From: Candidatus Sigynarchaeota archaeon
GTDB lineage: Archaea > Asgardarchaeota > Jordarchaeia > Jordarchaeales > Jordarchaeaceae
DNA: 5,078 nt
Reading direction: 5' to 3'
Assembly (NCBI GenBank): GCA_030587505.1
Contig: JAUQYY010000095.1
Location: forward strand, 1 to 5,078
Part shown: in pieces, positions 1-5,078 of the stretch
How the letters are laid out: each line of letters opens with the position of its first letter
Position numbering within the stretch: position 1 is the stretch's first letter
Translations under genes and position numbers: made by a program
The notes under the pieces: model-generated
Told to the model about the DNA's origin: nothing
The model's input: only the letters and a program-made list of their open reading frames with translations
Database searches by the model: none

Positions 1-52
1 TTCTCTTCTATCCTCTTTTCCGAGTGTGAAAAAACTTAAGTCTCCTTCGAGG

Positions 53-61
53 AAAAATATA
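53..61 (+). promoter_or_regulatory. Possible TATA box for the reductase gene
   Basis: An A-rich stretch ending in AAATATA sits about 90 bases before the chosen ATG. With the usual archaeal TATA-to-start distance of about 25 bases, transcription would begin near 85, giving a leader of about 60 bases that contains the ribosome-binding site at 134-139. This rests on base composition and position only; upstream context is limited by the window edge. Confidence 0.3.
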
Positions 62-133
62 GTAAACCTCTAGTTTTGGGGTTTTCTTAACTTCGTTGAA
101 CCCTTTGTTATGCGATGTTCCGCAGCACGGTTC

Positions 134-139
134 AGGAGG
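134..139 (+). promoter_or_regulatory. Ribosome-binding site that fixes the reductase start
   Basis: A perfect AGGAGG lies 7 bases before ATG 147. It decides against the in-frame TTG at 96, which would add 17 residues ahead of the Rossmann strand and has no such site. Confidence 0.85.
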
Positions 140-146
140 ATGCGGT

Positions 147-1328
147 ATGTGGGATGTAGTTGTTGTTGGCGGTGGACCCGCGGGCCTTGTGTGTTCGGAG
201 AAGCTAGCCTCGCGTGGTTTGGAAGCACTTGTCTTGGACGATAGAGCTGAACCGAATATGGACAAGCCCTGTGGGGGTATGCTGACCGAGAGGGCCATAA
301 GTGAGTTCGGCGTGGATGAGCGCATTCTGGAGAGGGAGATCTGGGGTGTCACAGTGGTTTATCGTGAGGGAGAACCCTTCACAGTCGACTACGAGGAAAG
401 AGCTGGGGGTAATGTTCACCGCACAGAGCTCGGCAAGCACCTGGCTCAGAGAGCGGTTTCCGCGGGCGCAGAAGTCCGGCCCCGTGAGCGCGTAAAGGGG
501 TTAGCAGTGCGTCGGGGTCACGTTGAGGTATATGCGTCCGAAACGTTTGAAGCAAGGGTTGTTGTGGGGGCTGATGGAGTCAACTCCTTGGTTAGAGATC
601 TTTTGAATCCGCGGTACGATAGGTCTTCTCTTGGTTTCTGCGTGCAGTACATTATGAGCATGGATCGCGAATTGATAGATGAGCGGTTCGGGAGAAGAAA
701 CGAGTTTTACTACGGGAGTGACGTGTCTCCGTTCGGATACGCGTGGATATTCCCTAAGGGTGATTGTCTTGCTGTTGGGGTGGGGGCGCTTCTGTCAAGA
801 GTTAGAGAGAATCTGAAAAACTATCTTGAGTATTTTGTTGAGAGGCACCCGATCGCTTCAAGGAAGCTGGAGGGGGCGAAAGTGTCAAGGTTCGATGCAG
901 CCTTGGTTCCGCTCTCAGGCTTTACTCCTAGAATCTGCTCGGATCGAATAGTTCTGGTGGGCGATGCGGCTGGTACGGTGTCTCCTATAAGCGGGGAGGG
1001 AATGTACTACTCCATGGTAAGCGGGAAGATAGCAGCTGAAACCATCTACCGAGCTTACAGGAGAAACGATTTCAGCGTGAAGAAGCTGTCGGCTTATCAG
1101 AAGAGGTTAAGGAAGCGGATTGGTGGTGATTTGAAGTGGGGTGTCTGGCTTCAAAACTACTTTTTGAAGGGGCAGTCTTCGGGGGTTGGAAGCGGTATTA
1201 TGTCTGATAAGAGTATGCAGAAACTCGTGGGCGACCTTCTACTCGGAAGAAGGTCTTACACCCAGATACTTCTCCGGTCGATACCCTACTGGATAAAAAG
1301 CAAAGTTAAGGGTGCGCTGGGAGGCTAA
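147..1328 (+). CDS. Geranylgeranyl reductase family FAD-dependent protein
   Basis: This 393-residue flavoprotein belongs to the geranylgeranyl reductase family. In archaea these enzymes hydrogenate double bonds of geranylgeranyl chains, notably in digeranylgeranylglycerol phospholipids, to give saturated archaeol-type membrane lipids; they act at the membrane surface. Visible motifs: an N-terminal Rossmann dinucleotide fold with GGGPAG at residues 8-13 and acidic residues at 31-32 ending the second strand; the PCGG motif at 41-44, whose Cys is typical of the family; the second FAD motif GADG at 141-144; the family signature YxWxFP at 198-203 followed after seven residues by GVG; and the FAD-binding GDAAG at 272-276 followed by SPISGEG. 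Length is normal. The start is set by AGGAGG 7 bases upstream. The gene stands alone, with 346 bases before the next one. The family is certain; the substrate (phospholipid, prenyl quinone or another prenyl chain) is inferred from archaeal relatives. Confidence 0.93.
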   Translation: MWDVVVVGGGPAGLVCSEKLASRGLEALVLDDRAEPNMDKPCGGMLTERAISEFGVDERILEREIWGVTVVYREGEPFTVDYEERAGGNVHRTELGKHLAQRAVSAGAEVRPRERVKGLAVRRGHVEVYASETFEARVVVGADGVNSLVRDLLNPRYDRSSLGFCVQYIMSMDRELIDERFGRRNEFYYGSDVSPFGYAWIFPKGDCLAVGVGALLSRVRENLKNYLEYFVERHPIASRKLEGAKVSRFDAALVPLSGFTPRICSDRIVLVGDAAGTVSPISGEGMYYSMVSGKIAAETIYRAYRRNDFSVKKLSAYQKRLRKRIGGDLKWGVWLQNYFLKGQSSGVGSGIMSDKSMQKLVGDLLLGRRSYTQILLRSIPYWIKSKVKGALGG

Positions 1329-1674
1329 ACTAGGTGATTAGACTGCCAGAAGCCAGCATTGGCTCCTCTTGTCTGTCGAAAAACGAAAATGTTGCGTGTT
1401 GGCCTGTTTCAGATGGAAATGCTAAAAAGAGTGTGTGCTTATAGAAGTACTCGGATGATAAAACTGACCTGCACTGAGCTTGTCAAGCGATGAGGAAATG
1501 CACCTATTTTGACCACTGTTAACGCTCTCACCTCTTTTCCCGACCAGGGTGTGTTCGCCCCTTTCGGTGTTTAAAAAATTGTGGTGAATGTGAGGATTAT
1601 AGACTTTTGTGAAACCGTACGGTGAAGGATCAAATTTCTGATTTCTCCTCTTATAAGTGTCTGCGGGTGATTCT
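1329..1674. other. Long intergenic stretch, no supported gene
   Basis: These 346 bases separate the reductase from the MoaD-like gene. All frames break into peptides under about 40 residues without clear ribosome-binding sites or recognisable motifs; the longest on the + strand runs from GTG 1334 to a TAG at 1442-1444. A long minus-strand frame across 1422-1769 overlaps the MoaD-like gene and looks like a shadow. Small symmetric elements are present: AGCCA/TGGCT with a 4-base loop at 1351-1364, which could help end the reductase transcript, and an 11-base palindrome GCTTGTCAAGC at 1478-1488. An AT-rich box at 1570-1580 and a TTATAA at 1651-1656 are promoter candidates for the next gene. No tRNA-like fold was seen. 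Confidence 0.5.
1570..1580 (+). promoter_or_regulatory. Possible TATA box for the MoaD-like gene
   Basis: TTTAAAAAATT is the most AT-rich site in this intergenic region and resembles the boxes before nadA and usp. Transcription from it would begin near 1601 and give a leader of about 75 bases. A competing box, TTATAA at 1651-1656, lies about 25 bases from the start codon and would give an almost leaderless transcript. The sequence does not decide between them. Confidence 0.25.
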
Positions 1675-1965
1675 TTGAAGGTTCGTGTTCGCGTTATGTC
1701 TTCCCTCAAGTACGTTGCGAAGAGGAGCAGATTGTCCCTTGAAGTTGACAGCGGGGCGACTGTCCGCACTCTTCTTGGTTCGGTGCGTGAAGTTGACGAG
1801 AAGCTTTTCAGAGCCGTCTTAGACCATAGCGGTGAGTTGAACCCTGGTATAATCGTTCTTGTAAACGAGAGAGATATTGACGTGCTTCAGGGGTTGGATA
1901 CCAAACTCCAGGATGGGGACGAGGTAGTTCTTCTCTCGGCTGTCCACGGCGGTATGAATTTTTAA
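1675..1965 (+). CDS. MoaD/ThiS-like ubiquitin-fold sulfur carrier (archaeal MoaD/SAMP type) with extra C-terminal tail
   Basis: A 96-residue beta-grasp protein that matches the archaeal MoaD family along its whole length: a first strand KVRVRV at 2-7, GATVRTLL at 27-34, the middle segment GIIVLVNERDI at 58-68, then GLDTKLQDGDEV at 73-84 and AVHGG at 89-93. Family members carry sulfur as a C-terminal Gly thiocarboxylate after adenylation by an E1-like enzyme, serving molybdopterin synthesis or tRNA thiolation, and some (SAMPs) are conjugated to proteins. Here Gly92-Gly93 is not terminal: Met-Asn-Phe follows before the TAA. Such a tail would have to be cut off before activation. The start is TTG 1675, with GGTGA at 1666-1670 in the right position; GTG 1657, giving 102 residues, has no such site. 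It faces nadA, with 41 bases between the two stops. No MoaE or E1 gene is in view, so MoaD and SAMP roles cannot be told apart. Confidence 0.85.
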   Translation: MKVRVRVMSSLKYVAKRSRLSLEVDSGATVRTLLGSVREVDEKLFRAVLDHSGELNPGIIVLVNERDIDVLQGLDTKLQDGDEVVLLSAVHGGMNF

Positions 1966-1995
1966 ACTTCTGTAAGGCACTCAAAATTCATGCTG
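1950..1995. terminator. Long inverted repeat between convergent genes, probable two-way terminator
   Basis: ATGAATTTT at 1954-1962 pairs perfectly with AAAATTCAT at 1983-1991. Four further pairs, two of them G-T wobbles, extend the stem outward to 1950 and 1995. The 20-base loop contains the TAA of the MoaD-like gene, and the whole element ends just past the nadA stop side. It lies where both convergent transcripts must stop. There is no T-run after the stem on either strand, so it is not a textbook intrinsic terminator. The left arm doubles as coding sequence for the last residues of the MoaD-like protein. Confidence 0.55.
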
Positions 1996-2006
1996 GTGAG
2001 TTGTAA

Positions 2007-2945
2007 TCACTTGGTTAACTGGAACATTTTTTCAATTGCTTCTCTCGCTTTTTCCGCCACTTTTTCGGGAACCCTCACCAAGTTCTCCCGCGGCTTGTTG
2101 ATGATAACGTCTCTTACTTTTTCGAGCGTGTTTTTCTTCATATTTTCGCAGATGGCTTTTTCTGATGCGGGAACAAAAGTCTTGTTTCCACCTATTTCCC
2201 TCTTCATACGGTCTACCAGACCTACTTCCGTTCCGATGATGAATTCCTTTTCCTTTGATTCCTTGACGTAGTTGAACATTTGGCTCGTGGATCCCACTAT
2301 GTCCGCGATATTTTGAACATCCATTTCGCATTCGGGGTGGACCAGCACAACGGCACTGGGATGCTTGTTTTTCAATTCAAGAATCTTTTCGGCCGAGAAT
2401 CCAAGGTGAACAATGCAGTAGCCGTCCTCCGGCACTGGAACTGTTCTCACCCCGGTTCTTTTTTCCACGTAGGCGGCTAGGTTGCGATCAGGTCCGAAAA
2501 GAACCTTGTCCGCGCCGAGGGCCTTTACAACATTTGCTGCGTTCGCAGAGGTGCACATAACATCAGCCTCAGCCTTCGCCTCTGCGAGAGTGTTAACGTA
2601 CAATACCACTGGCAGATCCGGGTGTTCTTCCTTCGCCTTTTTGACTATGTCTTCGGGGCACATCGCCGCCATGGGGCATCTGGCTTGTGGGTCGGGAACG
2701 TAGACCTTGGCGTCGGGGTTAAGAATCGCCACAGTCTCCGCCATGAAGTATACTCCACAGAAGACTATGACGTCCGTTCCAATGTCTTTTTGAGCCAGCC
2801 GCGCCAATCCGAGGCTGTCACCTAGGGCGTCTGCGATTTCTTGAATCTCCGGCGTCTGATAATTGTGGGCCGGCAGGAACACGTTCTCACTTTTCTTGAG
2901 TTTTAATATCTCCTCCTGTAGTTCTCTGACACTCTTCTGGGACAA
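2007..2945 (-). CDS. nadA: Quinolinate synthase
   Basis: NadA is the [4Fe-4S] cytoplasmic enzyme that condenses iminoaspartate with dihydroxyacetone phosphate to quinolinate in de novo NAD synthesis. The 312-residue protein is of normal length and colinear with the three-fold pseudo-symmetric family. Numbering from TTG 2945: AHNYQ at 26-30 with GDSL at 42-45 (first domain), FMAET at 67-71, YVNT at 116-119, TSAN at 132-135, FGPDRNL at 150-156, HPEC at 203-206, GST at 218-220 and GTE at 238-240. The three cluster cysteines are Cys90 in RCPM, Cys177 in GYCIVH and Cys266 in the CENMKKNTL segment. An in-frame TTG at 2954 would add three residues, but AAGGAG abuts it directly, whereas the same site is 9 bases from TTG 2945. 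No nadB or nadC is nearby. It is divergent from usp and convergent with the MoaD-like gene, so probably monocistronic. Confidence 0.96.
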   Translation of the reverse strand: MSQKSVRELQEEILKLKKSENVFLPAHNYQTPEIQEIADALGDSLGLARLAQKDIGTDVIVFCGVYFMAETVAILNPDAKVYVPDPQARCPMAAMCPEDIVKKAKEEHPDLPVVLYVNTLAEAKAEADVMCTSANAANVVKALGADKVLFGPDRNLAAYVEKRTGVRTVPVPEDGYCIVHLGFSAEKILELKNKHPSAVVLVHPECEMDVQNIADIVGSTSQMFNYVKESKEKEFIIGTEVGLVDRMKREIGGNKTFVPASEKAICENMKKNTLEKVRDVIINKPRENLVRVPEKVAEKAREAIEKMFQLTK

Positions 2946-2954
2946 AACAAACAA

Positions 2955-2960
2955 CTCCTT
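2955..2960 (-). promoter_or_regulatory. Ribosome-binding site that decides the nadA start
   Basis: On the minus strand AAGGAG occupies 2960 to 2955. It touches the TTG at 2954, leaving no spacer, but lies 9 bases from the in-frame TTG at 2945, so 2945 is the better start. Confidence 0.65.
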
Positions 2961-2981
2961 AAAAGGCTGGGAGAATGAGAT

Positions 2982-2999
2982 AATTTAAAAAATTTAAAT
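2982..2999 (-). promoter_or_regulatory. nadA promoter box (TATA-like)
   Basis: On the minus strand this 18-base all-AT block contains TTAAATTTTTTAA at 2997 to 2985. A start about 25 bases downstream falls near 2965, giving a leader of roughly 20 bases that contains the AAGGAG. The identical 13-mer, in the same orientation relative to its gene, precedes usp. Confidence 0.5.
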
Positions 3000-3036
3000 G
3001 TTGTCTAATGGATTACTTATCCAAAAGTGTTGCTCA

Positions 3037-3053
3037 TTTATTAAATTTTTTAA
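3037..3053 (+). promoter_or_regulatory. usp promoter box (TATA-like)
   Basis: TTAAATTTTTTAA at 3041-3053 is preceded by CATTTA, as in the nadA box. Transcription would begin near 3073, leaving a leader of about 36 bases that contains GGGTG at 3097-3101, 7 bases before ATG 3109. Confidence 0.5.
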
Positions 3054-3108
3054 GCATGCTCTGCGAGTAGACGAATCAAATAAACCTTTTGATATTGGGT
3101 GCTTTGCG

Positions 3109-3540
3109 ATGTTTAGGAAGATTCTGGTAGCCACGGACGGGTCGAAGCACGCCCAGAAGGCTGTGGACTACGCCGTTAGGCTCGCGTCAGCTTTTGGGGC
3201 TGAACTCATCGTTATGAGCGCTGTGGAGCAGGCGCAGCTGGAGCGCCTGGAACCCTACGCTAAGGAAAGCATACGGGAGATAAGGGAGAAGATGCGGCTG
3301 AGAGCAAACCAGTATGTGGATGATGCGGAGAAAAGGGCGAAAAACGAGGGAATAAAGGTTACCAAGTATGTTTTGATGGGTGACCCCGCGGAACTGGTCT
3401 GCGACCAGGCTGAGAGGGAAGAGGCAGACCTGATAGTGATCGGGACGCGTGGAATCACAGGCGGTCAGAGAGCGATGGTTGGCAGCCACACAACGAGAAT
3501 TGTGCGCTGGAGCAAAAGGCCCGTTCTTATTGTTCGTTAA
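3109..3540 (+). CDS. Universal stress protein (UspA family, ATP-binding type)
   Basis: A 143-residue single-domain Usp protein, the usual size. The N-terminal strand KILVATDGS at 4-12 carries the conserved Asp10 of the nucleotide pocket, and the glycine motif G-2x-G-9x-G-S runs from Gly112 through Gly115 to Gly125-Ser126, the signature of members that bind ATP. The segment DLIVIGTRG at 107-115 and the closing strand PVLIVR are typical. Residues around 45-80 form a highly charged helical stretch, common between the second strand and the helices of this fold. Usp proteins are small cytoplasmic dimers linked to stress survival, with no agreed biochemical reaction. The start ATG 3109 has GGGTG 7 bases upstream and begins exactly at the conserved first strand; the same frame is open from 2998, but that would add 37 residues that read through the promoter. 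It is divergent from nadA. Confidence 0.93.
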   Translation: MFRKILVATDGSKHAQKAVDYAVRLASAFGAELIVMSAVEQAQLERLEPYAKESIREIREKMRLRANQYVDDAEKRAKNEGIKVTKYVLMGDPAELVCDQAEREEADLIVIGTRGITGGQRAMVGSHTTRIVRWSKRPVLIVR

Positions 3541-3575
3541 CCACTCGAACATCTCACTCCTTCATGGTTAATGAA
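3533..3575 (+). terminator. Inverted repeat over the usp stop codon
   Basis: Bases 3533-3543 pair with 3565-3575 (ten Watson-Crick pairs and one G-T), with a 21-base loop. The stem includes the TAA of usp and most of an ATG at 3564. It may end the usp transcript or shape its 3' end. No T-run follows, so the call rests on symmetry and position. Confidence 0.4.
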
Positions 3576-3593
3576 AAGAACAGGAAGGGGTTT

Positions 3594-4239
3594 GTGACTG
3601 GAAAACTCGCGATAGTGTACTCCGACGATTACCAGAAGTACTACTTTGGACCCGACCACCTGCAAGGCCGAAGAGGCTCGCTTTGACCGTTAGGCTCATG
3701 GAGAGCGTAGGTGTACTCAGCCACCCCAACGTGATTGTTGTTGAACCCCGTGAGTGTGGAGTAGAAGAATTGCAGCTTGTTCATCACCCTGACTACATTG
3801 AACTCGTTAGAACACTCAGCAGATCCGGTAGGGGCTATCTGGACTGTGGGGATACACCTGCTTTTCTCGGAATGTTTGAGGTTACCAAGAAAATAGTAGG
3901 CAGCTCATTAACGGCGGCGGGTCTCATAGCCACGGGTCAGGTTAGCCACGCCTTTATCATAGGATTGTACCACGCCACCAGCAGCAGGGGGTCAGGCTTT
4001 TGCGTGTTCAATGATGTTGCCTGCACCGTTCGCTACCCGAGGAGACTCCCAAAACCTGGAGCCGATACTACGAGAACGTATCGGGGGAGATAAAATTACG
4101 CCGTAGTGTCCCAATAACAATGGTGGACCCCGAGGTTAGAATAGATGAGGACGTAAAGAGAAAGGTTTTTGAGGACGTGAAGCGAGTGGTGCAAGAGGTG
4201 AAAGAGAGGATATTTCCCGTACACGGACTTGAAGCATGA
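3594..4239 (+). pseudogene. Decayed histone deacetylase / AcuC family gene
   Basis: Three frames together read as pieces of one HDAC-superfamily (arginase/deacetylase fold) protein; intact members are zinc amidohydrolases that remove acetyl groups from lysine or polyamines. Piece 1, from GTG 3594 (GGAAGGGG just upstream), gives GKLAIVYSDDYQKYYFGPDH and then hits TGA at 3684. Piece 2, one base out of frame, continues the family pattern as PKRLALTVRLMES, HHPDYIELV, SHAF, ATSSRGSGFCVFNDVA to about 4035. Restoring one C in the run at 3659-3660 rejoins the two. The catalytic His-His pair is Tyr-His (TAC at 3968-3970), with about three residues missing just before it. Piece 3, in a third frame from about 4033 to TGA 4237-4239, resembles the family C-terminus (LPEETPKTW, then RYYENVSGE). 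The middle of the protein, with the zinc-binding Asp-x-His and distal Asp, is missing, perhaps about 150-200 codons. It is not functional as this enzyme. Confidence 0.85.
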
Positions 4240-4243
4240 GAAG

Positions 4244-4303
4244 TTCGAGAGTTTTACCTCAATTGCTCTCGAATCCTTTGGTTATTCCTTTTTTAGTCTT
4301 TTT
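4244..4303 (+). terminator. Hairpin plus T-runs after the HDAC pseudogene
   Basis: TTCGAGAG at 4244-4251 and CTCTCGAA at 4266-4273 form a perfect 8-base-pair stem with a 14-base loop, 4 bases after the last stop. T6 at 4289-4294 and T5 at 4299-4303 follow. Archaeal RNA polymerase stops at T-runs, so this is a good terminator candidate left from the once intact gene. Confidence 0.6.
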
Positions 4304-4319
4304 CGGGTTTTATTAGGGG

Positions 4320-4352
4320 AACTATTTTTTAGCAAATCCTTGCTTAATAGTT
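4320..4352. promoter_or_regulatory. Imperfect palindrome upstream of the VWA gene, possible operator
   Basis: AACTATT at 4320-4326 mirrors AATAGTT at 4346-4352, and inside them AGCAA at 4331-4335 mirrors TTGCT at 4340-4344 around a 4-base centre. TTTT on one side faces a single T on the other, so the halves are offset. It overlaps the likely TATA region of the next gene, as a repressor site would. As RNA it would form a bulged hairpin, so a second terminator is the alternative. Confidence 0.4.
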
Positions 4353-4357
4353 ATTTA
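4344..4357 (+). promoter_or_regulatory. Possible TATA box for the VWA gene
   Basis: The AT-rich TTAATAGTTATTTA lies 46-59 bases before ATG 4403. A start about 25 bases downstream, near 4375-4380, would give a short leader containing AGAGGG at 4391-4396, which is 6 bases before the ATG. Confidence 0.35.
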
Positions 4358-4402
4358 GGCGAATGGTCGTTTTGAACACTAAGGTTTTGAAGAGGGTTTG
4401 CA

Positions 4403-5078
4403 ATGGTTCAAGCTAAGGGGAAAAACATAGTTATTGGAATGGACAACAGTTTCAGCATGATTAGGTACAAGGATGTACGCGTTTCCCCGAATGTTTGGTC
4501 CCCGGGGGAGGACAGCGTGTCAAACATCCTGAAAAAGTACTATGTTCCTCTGTCCTCGGCGAGTGTTAAGCGTTTGGAAGAGATGCTGAGTGAGCCCGAT
4601 GGGCTGGTTAAGCGGTGCGCTGGAGCTGTGACCGCGGGGATTCTCACCTTTGACGATATGCTCAGAAGGAAAATCGGAAACCTGTTCTCGGTGTTTTTCT
4701 TTAACGATGACGTTTGGCCTGACCGTGAGAACAAGGAGTTGGCCATTTTTGAAACCACGGAGGAGGAGGCCCCCGAGGCGATAATCGCCATGCTGGACTA
4801 CGGGTTAAACTGCAAGGGGGGAACAAACCTTAGTGGCGCCATCCAGAGGGGGGTGGAGCTGGCCGAAATTATGATCGATGAGAACCGGGTGAAGCCCGTG
4901 ATTCTTGTTCTCATATCCGACGCGGCGCCCTACGAGAAGTCCGGAGACACACCCGAAAAATTCCTGCAGACCGTCACGGACCTTCTGGGAGAAAGAGACG
5001 ACATTCACCTCAACTGCATAAGCATAGGAAAAAACGCTCACCATGAGCTATTCAAAGAGGCGGCGGTAATCGCAAGGG
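4403..5078 (+). CDS. von Willebrand factor A (VWA) domain protein, 3' end cut by window
   Basis: The frame stays open from ATG 4403 to the window end, giving 225 residues without a stop. The first strand and metal site appear at once: NIVIGMDNSFSM at 8-19 holds the MIDAS DxSxS (Asp14, Ser16, Ser18). The second MIDAS element is GGTNL at 139-143 with Thr141, and the third is ISDAAP with Asp173 after the strand PVILVLIS. Between the first strand and the helix at about 68-90 lies a stretch of about 45 residues longer than in a minimal VWA domain. The strand FSVFFFNDDVW follows near 96-106, and HLNCISIG near 205 fits the next strand. There is no signal peptide or membrane segment, so it is probably cytoplasmic. 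VWA domains with an intact MIDAS bind partner proteins through a divalent metal. No MoxR-type ATPase is visible in the window. The start has AGAGGG 6 bases upstream. Confidence 0.85.
   Translation, partial: MVQAKGKNIVIGMDNSFSMIRYKDVRVSPNVWSPGEDSVSNILKKYYVPLSSASVKRLEEMLSEPDGLVKRCAGAVTAGILTFDDMLRRKIGNLFSVFFFNDDVWPDRENKELAIFETTEEEAPEAIIAMLDYGLNCKGGTNLSGAIQRGVELAEIMIDENRVKPVILVLISDAAPYEKSGDTPEKFLQTVTDLLGERDDIHLNCISIGKNAHHELFKEAAVIAR

Noticed and set aside
96..146. N-terminal extension of the reductase from TTG 96
   Set aside because: AGGAGG lies 7 bases before ATG 147, and the FAD-binding strand begins right there; the extra 17 residues have no family counterpart.
1334..1444. A 36-residue frame from GTG 1334 with three cysteines
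   Set aside because: It has only a weak AGGTG-like context, no recognisable motif and no neighbour that would explain it; chance length is sufficient.
1419..1493. A 24-residue basic peptide frame from ATG 1419
   Set aside because: Too short, with a poor ribosome-binding site and no conservation evidence available.
1422..1769. A 115-residue minus-strand frame
   Set aside because: It overlaps the strongly supported MoaD-like gene and shows no family motif or start signal; a shadow frame.
2998..3108. 37-residue N-terminal extension of the stress protein
   Set aside because: It would be translated from within the promoter box; Usp proteins begin at the KILVATDGS strand, which ATG 3109 provides with a GGGTG site upstream.
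3683..4093. A free-standing 136-residue gene starting at TTG 3683
   Set aside because: It is the middle piece of the broken deacetylase: the family sequence continues upstream in the other frame, and its last residues are out-of-frame read-through past the deletion.
4805..5044. Minus-strand open frames at 4540-4791 and 4805-5044
   Set aside because: They lie opposite the VWA gene, whose MIDAS motifs fix the coding frame on the + strand.
1..5078. A new defence, CRISPR or mobile-element system
   Set aside because: There are no repeat-spacer units, recombinases, nucleases, helicases, terminal repeats or target duplications. The VWA protein alone is not enough to infer such a system.

Overview
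The window looks like chromosomal DNA from an archaeon. It carries a geranylgeranyl-reductase-type flavoprotein (the enzyme family that saturates archaeal membrane lipids), a MoaD/SAMP-type small sulfur-carrier protein of the archaeal subfamily, AT-rich TATA-like boxes rather than bacterial -35/-10 pairs, and a mix of ATG and TTG starts preceded by GGAG/GGTGA ribosome-binding sites. The lineage cannot be fixed from this sequence alone. There is no tRNA, rRNA, CRISPR array, insertion sequence or transposase.

Layout: (1) 147-1328 (+), an FAD-dependent geranylgeranyl reductase family protein. (2) 1329-1674, a 346-base stretch without a convincing gene. (3) 1675-1965 (+), a MoaD-like ubiquitin-fold protein whose terminal Gly-Gly is followed by three extra residues. 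(4) 2007-2945 (-), quinolinate synthase NadA, convergent with the MoaD-like gene; a long inverted repeat lies between them. (5) 2946-3108, a divergent promoter region in which nadA and the next gene carry the same 13-base AT-rich box. (6) 3109-3540 (+), a universal stress protein of the ATP-binding type. (7) 3594-4239 (+), a decayed histone-deacetylase/AcuC-family gene with a one-base frameshift, a damaged catalytic site and a large internal deletion. (8) 4240-4402, a hairpin with T-runs followed by an imperfect palindrome and a probable promoter. (9) 4403 to the window end (+), the N-terminal 225 residues of a von Willebrand factor A domain protein with a MIDAS metal site.

The genes look like independent housekeeping or stress units, each with its own promoter, and not one pathway: lipid saturation, sulfur transfer or cofactor synthesis, NAD synthesis, stress response, and a VWA scaffold or sensor. 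I found no convincing evidence for a new multi-gene system. The most notable points are the dead HDAC-family gene, the Gly-Gly-Met-Asn-Phe tail on the sulfur carrier (its codons lie inside a terminator-like hairpin), the matched promoter boxes of nadA and usp, and the recurring long-looped inverted repeats at gene ends.
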